NCBI RefSeq assembly: GCF_000219625.1
Contig: NC_018213.1
Coordinates: 2,536,055 to 2,600,054 of the forward strand
DNA length: 64,000 nucleotides
Reading direction: 5' to 3'
Source: Zymoseptoria tritici IPO323
Lineage: Eukaryota; Ascomycota; Dothideomycetes; Mycosphaerellales; Mycosphaerellaceae
Shown here: positions 56,619 through 64,000 of the stretch, piece by piece
Position numbering within the stretch: the first letter of the stretch is position 1
How the letters are laid out: every line of letters begins with the position of its first letter
Notes under the pieces: model-generated
The model's input: only the letters and a program-made list of their open reading frames with translations
The model's database searches: none
Told to the model about the DNA's origin: nothing
Translations under genes and position numbers: made by a program

Positions 56619-57733
56619 ATGAGCATCGCGAGCGACAAAAGCTCACTTGAGACATCTGTTACCGTGGCCCCCAGCTCCGCCGCCAAAGTCCGACTACTCG
56701 ATCTCTTGTGGGGTGGATGGCCTCCTGGAAGGCAGCCCAATGCCTACCTCGCATACTACGCACAGCAGTGCGACCTTTTCTTCGTCGAGCAGGGCGAATT
56801 GTGCCCCATTTCTGGAAATGTCGACGGACATGTCGCAACTCACCAGGAGCTCGTCGACGTTGCGATGAAGCTTATCGACGGATCGCGAACGAAGGATGAC
56901 ATCGTCGCCGAGCTCCAAGCGCCAAAGAACTCGTCAGCCGCAGCCGGGTCCCCAGCATATACTGTTGTCGAAAATGCGGTCAATTGGGCAGCGAGAGCTC
57001 TCACATGCACCGAGATAGGGACGCTGGCTTGTGCATTCTCGTCTCGCAGGCCCTTGGTCTGGAAAAGCGGCTCTTTACAAAGCTTCCTCGCCGACGTCTT
57101 CGTCGCTAATCAGATAGCGAGCGTGCAAGTCCGGCTTGAGAGGAACTTCAATGCGCGCAATTTGGAGCGCCTTGCAGGAGTCAAAATCGAGTGGACCAAC
57201 GACCTGTCGTCCCACCTAAGCCTGAGAGACGATGACACGAAAGTATTGGTCTTTCATCACGCCAAGTTTCTAGACAACATCAAACAGTGAGTACAGCAGG
57301 TGTAGTCTTCCGGCTTCTTCGGCTGATGTTCTGGCACGGTAGCGACATATTTCCACCCAATCTTTGCGAGGAGACGTTGCGAACCCTTGCGCTGCTTTTG
57401 CCAGCATCGGATCGCGATACGCAGCGATGGTTCCAGAAGCAGAAGTCCGCTCATAACCTCGACGGGGAAGCAATTCGATGCCGCAAGCTTCGCGCAGATG
57501 ATCGCCAGATCGAGGCCTTTTGCTTTTGGGGCGAGCGTCTATCCATTCTCAAGCAGGTTTTCGATGAGGCCGAGCCGAAGACGCTCTCGCAGTGGTGGCA
57601 CGACCGCCGGAAGGGCCCGCAGTGGTATACGTTCTGGGTAGCAATAGCCGTTCTTGCGCTGACTGTATTCTTTGGCGTTGTCCAGTCGATTGAGGGCGCC
57701 TTGCAGGTGTACAAGGCATATCACCCATCATAG
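56619..57733 (+). CDS. Hypothetical protein with one C-terminal transmembrane helix
   Basis: Two exons, 56619-57286 and 57343-57733, separated by a 56-bp GT-AG intron, join to 352 residues. I do not recognise a named domain. The C-terminal part (..LKQVFDEAEPKTLSQWWHDRRKG, then the hydrophobic stretch FWVAIAVLALTVFFGVVQ and IEGALQVYKAYHP) follows a pattern common to uncharacterised filamentous-fungal proteins with a single membrane anchor at the C-terminus. There is no signal peptide. It starts 246 bp from the divergent S1-PNG1 gene, so they share a promoter region. A functional link with the S1-like domain is possible but only suggested by that position. Confidence 0.75.
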
Positions 57734-58222
57734 CATAAGAGTTGAGGTTCGGCGACTGGCCGAAGACTGCAACACTGCGATCGCCTTCGTGTCTACTTCT
57801 TCGCACATCAGATGTGAGGTGAATCCAAGATGTCCGTTCTGGCGACGACTTTGTCGAGTTGATGCAAGGACTGAAGTCTGACTCTGACCTCCTCAATACT
57901 GCTTCAAGTCAGGGTCCATGTAGTGCCGGACCTCACTCCGTCCATCCGCCGTGACATGTCTCAGATCAGGTCGAACTTCAGGAGCTGCTGACCTTGCGTT
58001 TGCCAGGGACATAGGCAGTTTGCTCAGCTCTTTCGATACCATACCATACCGCATTACGCCAGATCGCACTGCGAGCCTACCAATCCTCACGAGTCGACGG
58101 AGTTGTCGCGTCCGAGAGTGCCCTCGGAAGCCTCAGAAAGAGCTGCATGCTGGGAAACACACAAAGCTCTCTTCCAGGCCGAATGAGACATCATTACAGT
58201 ACATGAGGAGAGACTGCACACC
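57734..58222. other. Intergenic region, 489 bp
   Basis: 3' flank of the one-TM protein gene and 5' flank of the transporter gene. Open frames are short and unconserved. No repeat or RNA gene is seen. Confidence 0.5.
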
Positions 58223-59773
58223 ATGGACTCCGCCGCGAGCGCCGGCGGACCACGCCGAGCATCCCGAGAGTCTGGCGACGGCAAGCTACACGATAGCTCT
58301 GAAATAGGAGGACCCTCCAGTTCAGAGGAACTCGAGCTCTCAACACTATCCGATGACGACTCCGAAGACGAAGAGACGGGCCTGACACAATCATCACATC
58401 GCAAGACACGACGGCGGAAACAGAAGCACATTCTCACACCCAACGAAGCCGAAGCCGAGAGGAGACTGGAAGAAGGCATCGCACGCGCGAGTCTGATCAA
58501 GAACACGATCATAAATACAGTCTTGATTCTTCTATGGTACAGCTTCTCTATAAGCATCAGCGTATACAACAAATGGATGTTCTCTGCCGGCAATAAAGGA
58601 CTGGACTTCCACTTTCCTCTGTTCACCACTTCCCTCCATATGCTGGTCCAGTTCAGCCTTGCGACTACAGTCCTCTTCTTCCTCCCTCGCTTCCGACCAC
58701 AAGCCGCCGCGGACGCCTACAACCTCGAACACCAACATGCGCACAAGCGCGACGGCGCTTACTCTCAACTCAATAATGATGAAGACGGACCACCTCCTCC
58801 CGCCGAAAAACCCGTCCTCATGACCAAATCCTTCTACTTCACCCGTATCACCCCCTGCGGCACCGCCACCGCTCTGGACATCGGGCTGGGAAACTTCTCC
58901 CTCCGCTTCATCTCCCTCACCTTCTTCACGATGTGCAAGTCCTCCGTGCTCGCATTCGTCCTGGTATTCGCCTTCCTCTTCCGACTCGAGAAACCGACTT
59001 GGCGACTTTGTGCTATCATTCTGCTAATGACGGTGGGAGTCATCATGATGGTAGCAGGCGAAACAGCATTCAACGCGCTGGGCTTTATGCTCGTCATGAC
59101 AGCGTCGTTTTGCTCAGGCTTTCGATGGTCCTTGACTCAGATCTTGCTATTGAGGAATCCGGCGACGAGTAACCCCTTCGCCAGCATCTTCTTCCTCACG
59201 CCGGTCATGTTTGTGGCGTTGGTGGTATTGGCATTACCGATCGAAGGACCGGCAGCAATTGTGAAAGGAGTGGCAGAGTTGACAGCGGCAAAAGGGACTT
59301 TGCTGGGGATCTTGATCATGCTATTCCCGGGATGTCTAGCGTTCATGATGGTCGCGGCGGAGTTTGCGCTGCTAAAGAGAACGAGTGTGGTCACGCTGTC
59401 GGTATGCGGCATCTTCAAGGAGGTGTTGACCATCTCCGCGGCGTCGGTCACCTTTGGAGACGAGCTCTCACCCATCAACGTGAGCGGGTTGATAGTGACC
59501 ATTGCGAGCATCGCGGGCTACAATTGGTTAAAGTACAGCAAGATGCGAAGAGATGCGAAGAAGGAGGCACACGAGATTGTGGGAGAAGAGGAGGCGAGCG
59601 TGAAGGGGAGAAACTCGCTAGGAGATGAGTTTGCAATAGGGCGAGATAGCACGTCGAGTGTCAGAGCAGATCTCATGCGAGACAGTCTAACGTTGGCGAC
59701 CCAGTACAGCGCTGACGGGACCTCGAAACCTCGAACGAGTCCACCGACGAAGAGAGCGGAGGATATAGAGTAG
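58223..59773 (+). CDS. TPT/SLC35-family nucleotide-sugar or phosphate-sugar transporter
   Basis: Golgi or ER membrane transporter of the drug/metabolite superfamily. Single exon, 516 residues. The N-terminus is long and acidic/Ser-rich (about 1-90), followed by a basic patch KTRRRKQKH. Ten helices follow, the first near ILLWYSFSISISVYNKWMF, a wording typical of the TPT (triose-phosphate translocator-like) group and of SLC35C2. Further family marks are LTFFTMCKSSVLAFVLVFAFLFRLE, AETAFNALGFMLVMTASFCSG and the C-terminal repeat SVVTLSVCGIFKEVLTI. The C-terminal tail is charged and cytosolic. The substrate cannot be read from the sequence. Confidence 0.9.
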   Translation: MDSAASAGGPRRASRESGDGKLHDSSEIGGPSSSEELELSTLSDDDSEDEETGLTQSSHRKTRRRKQKHILTPNEAEAERRLEEGIARASLIKNTIINTVLILLWYSFSISISVYNKWMFSAGNKGLDFHFPLFTTSLHMLVQFSLATTVLFFLPRFRPQAAADAYNLEHQHAHKRDGAYSQLNNDEDGPPPPAEKPVLMTKSFYFTRITPCGTATALDIGLGNFSLRFISLTFFTMCKSSVLAFVLVFAFLFRLEKPTWRLCAIILLMTVGVIMMVAGETAFNALGFMLVMTASFCSGFRWSLTQILLLRNPATSNPFASIFFLTPVMFVALVVLALPIEGPAAIVKGVAELTAAKGTLLGILIMLFPGCLAFMMVAAEFALLKRTSVVTLSVCGIFKEVLTISAASVTFGDELSPINVSGLIVTIASIAGYNWLKYSKMRRDAKKEAHEIVGEEEASVKGRNSLGDEFAIGRDSTSSVRADLMRDSLTLATQYSADGTSKPRTSPPTKRAEDIE

Positions 59774-60335
59774 TCTCAAACGAGGATTTACCACATACGA
59801 AGCTATTTGGTGTCACGAACGTCACGGAGTGAGCGCGTCAGTTCGCATCAATTGACACATCGCCGTGAAGTGTTAGTCTCGCGCTCAGTGGTCTGTCAGT
59901 GCTCACCTTCGTTCATGATCATCGGATGGTCAACCAGCTGCGACTCGTGAACGTATCGTGTCGGTCGTAGGTAGGGTATCGAAGGAGAAGGACGTTTCGC
60001 CGCATCGACGAGCTCGGTCGGTGGTGGACATTCACGAGGCATTCGAGGTGCGTGTGCGAGGCAATTGGGCGTCGAGTGGAGGACGGGGACGAAGAAGGGC
60101 GGAGGAAAGACGGCGAGTCAAGTCGTTCGTAATGCCGATCGATTCGGGGGTGGCTATGTGGTCCAGGGAACTCGGTATGCTCGAAGGATATACTGAAGTA
60201 CAATTGTTAATCAAGAAACGCCGTCCAGTCTGCTTTTTGTACTGCGAGCCACATCGCACGCAACTCATGCTGAATGAACACTCTGTAACGTGCAGGTGCG
60301 CTCAACTCGCTGGGTATCATCTTGGCGAAGTGCGT
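59774..60335. other. Intergenic region between convergent genes
   Basis: 562 bp between the 3' ends of the transporter (+) and the SR-protein gene (-). Open frames up to 146 codons exist but show no domain or splice structure. The interval should contain two 3' UTRs. Confidence 0.5.
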
Positions 60336-61396
60336 CTACTCGGCAGTGTCGAGATCGTCGTGGGCCGGTGGGAGCTCTTCCTCCTTCACTTCTGCTGAAT
60401 TGTCAAAGACTGCTGTCTTGTTGCTGAGTGTCTCGAACTCACCTTTGCGGTCCTCGCCATTCGCAGCGCCATTCTCTTGCTCGTACTCACGCTCACGGGG
60501 CTCTCGCTCGCGGTCGTCATCGCGCTCACGGTCTTCCATCTTCCTGTCGCGGTCGCGATCCTCCGGGCTGCGAGTACGGTCGCGACGCTCACGGCGGTCA
60601 CCACCACGGTCGTAGTCGCGCTCGCGGTCGTCCTCGGCGCGGCGGGCGCGAGGTGGGCTGCCAGAACGTCCGCGGCCACGAGAGCGATCACGGCGCACAC
60701 CACGATCGTCTCCACGGCCACCTCCTCGAGCACTGCCACGGTCTCCACGGTCGCTACCACGAGGTTCAGCACCACGCTCGCCATCACGGCCGGTGTCGAA
60801 GCGCCAGCTGGCTGAAGGTGGAGTGCGAGCCCACTGCGCATTGAGTCAATATGCATGAAGCCGAGCAGAAAACCATTGCAAGACTTACCTCGATCTTTAG
60901 GAGATCATCGCGGCCAATGCGCTTGTTGTGCATCTCATGGTAAGCATCGTCAGCATCGCGGCGGCTCTCGTACTCGACGAATGCGAAGCTGTTCTTGTGA
61001 TTAGCATTGTAGCAGGCGCATGGAAGCTGTGGATGTCCGACTTACAGTCTGCTAGAAGCAGTGCGAGGAGCTGGAATGTCGCAGCGAACGAGACGACCGT
61101 AACTGTGAAGTGTCAGTATGCGCTTCCTTGTTCCTCCACGCTATTTCTTGATCGGATAGGCCGCCAGCCCAATGGATTCGCGCGGAATCACATAGCGCTA
61201 CTCGGCGCAAGTATGATCGAGGCGAAGAGTGTGAACGAGACGGTGTTCTGGGAGTTCAATGGGCAAGGCCGATCGAGGGTGTGCTTCGTGATCGCTGGTG
61301 GGCAACATACCGTTCGAATTCGTATGCGAGATCGCGCGCGCGTGTGCCATGACCGAAGCCAGTGACATACAGGGTGGTGCTTCCGGTGCGAGACAT
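60336..61396 (-). CDS. srp1: SR-type splicing factor with one RRM (Srp1-like)
   Basis: Nuclear pre-mRNA splicing factor. Four exons: 61396-61311, 61102-61046, 60988-60889, 60833-60336, with GT-AG borders. They join to 246 residues. The RRM occupies about residues 1-82: RNP2 is TLYVTGFG, and RNP1, rebuilt across two introns, is RLFAFVEYE. The intervening DLAYEFERYGRLVRCDIPAPR is characteristic of the fungal Srp1 group. After KIEWARTPPSASWRF comes an Arg/Gly/Asp/Ser-rich tail with alternating R-D and R-E dipeptides, then an acidic end. Introns of 208, 57 and 55 bp split the RRM. The long first intron could be alternatively spliced, as is common for SR genes. Confidence 0.92.
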
Positions 61397-61683
61397 GCTT
61401 GAGATGTGTGATGATAAGAAGAGTTGGTGAAGTGGAAGTTCGATGTCAAAGGAAAGCGGAAGACGGGAGCTTCGGATTTTGAGCTCTGACACCATTCACG
61501 TGACGTAGCCAACTCGATGGAAGGACAATGCCTGGAGACGAGACGAAAGGCAACTCCTGAAGTTCGATAGGGTACGTGAATTTCATATACACCATGGCGA
61601 TGATCTCCTCCATGTGACCGCCACGCATACTAAAGCCGCCCAAACGCCAACGCAATGCTATCATAAACCTCATGACAAGCAGA

Positions 61684-63030
61684 TTACTGCTCGGTCGCTA
61701 AAATCATCTTCTCCCGCTCGCTTCTGCGCTTCTGCAAACCCTTCTTAGAATGCTTCCGCTCGTTTTCTTCTCTTCTCTTGATCGCGCGCAACTCCTCACC
61801 CTTGATCTCCCCTGCCTTCTTCACGACCTTGGGCACATGTCTGTGGCGACCAATCCTGCGAATCTCGGGCATGTGCTTCCATCGCTCCTTCAACGCCTCA
61901 TCGTACTCAATTTTCTGCCTCTCTCGTGCAGACTTAATGCCGCTTCGATCACTCGCGTTTGCCCGCCATAACCGAATATTACCATCGTCTGAGCCGGACA
62001 AGAGATAGCTCGAGTCGCCGGTGAAAGTGCAAGAGAATACACGCTGCATCCGCTTGGTGTGGTAGATGTCTCTGCTGTGTCCAGATTTTGTTGGCGTCCA
62101 GAGTCGAATGCTGCGGTCGTACGAGGCAGACACAAGCTCCTGACCGGTTGGGCTGAAGCTGACGCACATCACGGCCGAGACATGATCCTTGAGAACGTTC
62201 AAGGCTCGGCTGAGGTTCCGGCTGTCGAACATGTAAATGTTGTGGTCTTCGTTGGCGACTGCAAGGTTGAAAGGCTCAATCGGATTCCATGCGATGCTGT
62301 TGCTAGACATGGAGAGAATACTTCTGTGGAGAGGCGAAGATGTGCGGAGGTCGTAGAGTACCAGAGAACGATCTGTGGCACACGATGCTAGGAGCGAGGT
62401 TTCAGACTGGTTGAAGGCTAGAGCAGTAATGGTGTCGATGCTGGTTGGCCAGGCCAGGGTTTGTGTGGGTGTCGTTGAAGGCCGAGAGAGGTCGTAGAGC
62501 TGGATAGCGGAGGAAGATGCGGCAGCAAATGCGGGCTCGTGGCGATGTATGCTCAGTGCTGTGAAGGCATTTGAACCAAGCCATGTCGCCGCAGGCTTGC
62601 TGTTGGAAGGAGAGTTGTACGGGTCGTAGAGCTTTACTGTACGATCCGTGCCACAGCTCAACAACTTCCGGTCTTGTGTCCAACACATTCCCTTCACCAG
62701 ATTCTCATGTGCTTGCGTCTGCCATACTTCATCCCGACTGGGCAAATCCCAGACTTTCAGAACTCCATCGCCACTTCCACTCGCAATTCGGTCCAGAGAA
62801 TGCGGATCCTTTGCGAGGGTGTAGACTCCATCGACGTGGCCTCTGCCTAGTTGCGCAACGAAAGGCGCAGCGAACATGCGCTCCATTTTGGTCGCATTCA
62901 ATGCTCTGGTGTATTCTCTTGCCCGTTCGAAGGGATGTAGTGCGGGATCGAGGTTTCGAGGCTGGCGAGCGACATCGCTACCAGGCGCCTGGTGCGAGCT
63001 CGAGGAGCGTGTGAGCGCTTTGATCTTCAT
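61684..63030 (-). CDS. sof1: SOF1/DCAF13-type WD40 protein of the small-subunit processome
   Basis: U3 snoRNP-associated WD40 protein for 18S rRNA maturation in the nucleolus. Single exon, 448 residues. The N-terminus MKIKALTRS precedes PALHPFERAREYTRALNATKMERMFAAPFVAQL, the usual lead-in. About seven WD repeats follow (for example RIASGSGDGVLKVWDL, LLSCGTDRTVKLYD, LVSASYDRSIRLW, YLLSGSDDGNIRLWRA). The C-terminal Sof1 domain (ERQKIEYDEALKERWKHMPE, then IRRIGRHRHVPKVVKKA) ends in a Lys/Arg-rich, nucleolar-type tail. All parts are intact. Its start is 242 bp from the divergent RPN6 start. Confidence 0.96.
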   Translation of the reverse strand: MKIKALTRSSSSHQAPGSDVARQPRNLDPALHPFERAREYTRALNATKMERMFAAPFVAQLGRGHVDGVYTLAKDPHSLDRIASGSGDGVLKVWDLPSRDEVWQTQAHENLVKGMCWTQDRKLLSCGTDRTVKLYDPYNSPSNSKPAATWLGSNAFTALSIHRHEPAFAAASSSAIQLYDLSRPSTTPTQTLAWPTSIDTITALAFNQSETSLLASCATDRSLVLYDLRTSSPLHRSILSMSSNSIAWNPIEPFNLAVANEDHNIYMFDSRNLSRALNVLKDHVSAVMCVSFSPTGQELVSASYDRSIRLWTPTKSGHSRDIYHTKRMQRVFSCTFTGDSSYLLSGSDDGNIRLWRANASDRSGIKSARERQKIEYDEALKERWKHMPEIRRIGRHRHVPKVVKKAGEIKGEELRAIKRREENERKHSKKGLQKRRSEREKMILATEQ

Positions 63031-63272
63031 CGTGTGTCCATGTTCTGTGTGATGGGAATGAAAGTCGCAAAGTCCAACAAAAAAGTTCGAGGTCCTGAGG
63101 ATAGAGCGGACCTGACGCCGAAACTCTATCTAGCTCCGCGCATGAGGTGTTGCCTCTTTCGAGCCAACATCAACCAACTCACACACCAACGCCATCTTTC
63201 CATCACCGCTCGCCAACGCTGAATTGAAGCTCGACATCAGCTTCGTTCGACACTCTCACATCACCACCCAGC
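63031..63272. promoter_or_regulatory. Shared divergent promoter, SOF1 / RPN6
   Basis: 242 bp separate the two start codons, so both promoters must lie here. No proteasome-associated control element or TATA box could be assigned by eye. Confidence 0.5.
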
Positions 63273-64000
63273 ATGGCCGCAGAGGACAACGCAAAGCGGA
63301 TTGAGGAAGCGCGGAAGCTGTCCAAAGACGAGCCACAGAAGAGCGAAGCCATCTACAAGGACATTCTCTCGAAACCACCTGGATCAAACGACAAAGCCGT
63401 ACGCGAATTTGAGAACGCTCTCATCGGTCTCGGCGAGCTCTACCGCGACCACAAGCGGACACAAGACCTCTCCAACCTCATCCAACAAACGCGAGATGTG
63501 CTCACTAGCTTCGCCCGCGCGAAGACTGCTAAGCTAGGTATGTTCATCGGATGCATTGTTTCGGAAGACTGCATGAACTGACCGCGTAAACAGTCCGGCA
63601 ACTCCTCGACCTCTTCCACGCCATCCCAAACACCACCGACACACAGATCGAAGTCACGAAATCATGCATCGACTGGGCCGTATCACAACGTCAAGGCTTT
63701 CTCCGCCAGAATCTCGAAGTCCGGCTGGTGGGCCTCCACATGCAGAAGCAGTCTTACTACGAAGCTCTCACCCTCATCAATGGCCTGCTGAAAGAGCTGA
63801 AGCGTTTGGATGATAAGCTTGTTTTGGTGGAAGTGCAATTACTGGAGAGCAGAGTCTACCATGCATTGGGAAACTTGCCAAAGGGAAGAGCTGCGTTGAC
63901 GAGTGCGCGAACAAGCGCGGCGTCCGTGTACACGCCGCCGCTGTTGCAAGCGAACTTGGACATGCAGTCTGGACAGCTGCACGCAGAAGATGGAGACTTC
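63273..64000 (+). CDS. rpn6: 26S proteasome regulatory subunit RPN6 (PSMD11), 5' part
   Basis: Lid subunit that clamps the 19S lid to the 20S core and ATPase ring. Exon 1 is 63273-63537. A 56-bp intron (GTATGT..ACAG) leads to exon 2 at 63594, which runs off the window. Splicing joins RAKTAKL to VRQLLDLFHAIPNTTDTQ. The conserved start of the PCI-protein TPR-like region is visible: CIDWAVSQRQGFLRQNLEVRLVGL, then LYEALTLINGLLKELKRLDDK in near-identical form (YYEALTLINGLLKELKRLDD), LVEVQLLESRVYHALGN and KGRAALTSARTSA. About 220 of the expected roughly 420 residues are present. The PCI domain lies beyond the window. Confidence 0.96.

Noticed and set aside
60428..60856. Overlapping 110-156-codon frames opposite the SR-protein tail
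   Set aside because: They are frame shadows of the Arg/Asp/Glu-rich repeat region of the SR gene.

Overview
The window is nuclear DNA of a filamentous ascomycete, most likely a dothideomycete. The evidence is genes with 48-135 bp GT-AG introns, an XPD/listerin/PNGase/SOF1/RPN6 gene set, and a transposon island ruined by repeat-induced point mutation (RIP: CpA/TpG turned to TpA, in-frame stops almost all TAG or TAA). The class is an inference; the kingdom is not in doubt.

Left part (1-34,582): a nested transposon stack, resolved from target-site duplications (TSDs). A Harbinger-like transposase fragment lies at 1-446 (-). A Tc1/mariner transposase (1371-3616) is split by a short LINE-tailed element (TSD of 14 bp). 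A little-RIPped stretch (about 3.7-6.1 kb) holds small MITE-like inverted-repeat units. The third of these units is the landing site of a minus-strand Copia element (6146-34582, 238-bp LTRs, TSD CATTG). Inside the Copia sit a second short LINE-tailed element (8039-8808) and a full-length Tad/I-type LINE (9604-28981, 14-bp TSD). Inside the LINE's ORF1 sits a 13.8-kb Gypsy element (10996-24798, 274-bp LTRs, 4-bp TSD) that carries a long extra ORF after pol. Removing each insertion restores the reading frame of its host, so the order of events is firm. The two Copia LTRs form a reciprocal RIP mosaic that suggests recombination between a RIPped and a non-RIPped copy.

Middle part (34,884-45,022): an accessory five-gene neighbourhood with a clear polyamine theme: FAD amine/polyamine oxidase (-), an amine-type MFS transporter (-), ornithine decarboxylase (+), an intronless bacterial-type deoxyhypusine-synthase-like protein (+) and a DHA1 MFS transporter (+). 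These are the enzyme classes needed to make putrescine, couple it to homospermidine and oxidise the product. I propose an undescribed homospermidine-derived (pyrrolizidine-like) alkaloid or modified-polyamine cluster. The product is inference.

Right part (45,135-64,000): conserved housekeeping genes. They are XPD/Rad3 helicase (-), listerin E3 ligase (+), a catalytically dead PNG1 apparently fused to an S1-like protease domain (-), a one-TM hypothetical protein (+), a TPT/SLC35-type transporter (+), an Srp1-type SR protein (-), SOF1 (-) and the 5' part of RPN6 (+, runs off the window). Protein-quality-control and RNA-processing genes lie side by side here, but nothing in the sequence shows that they are co-regulated.
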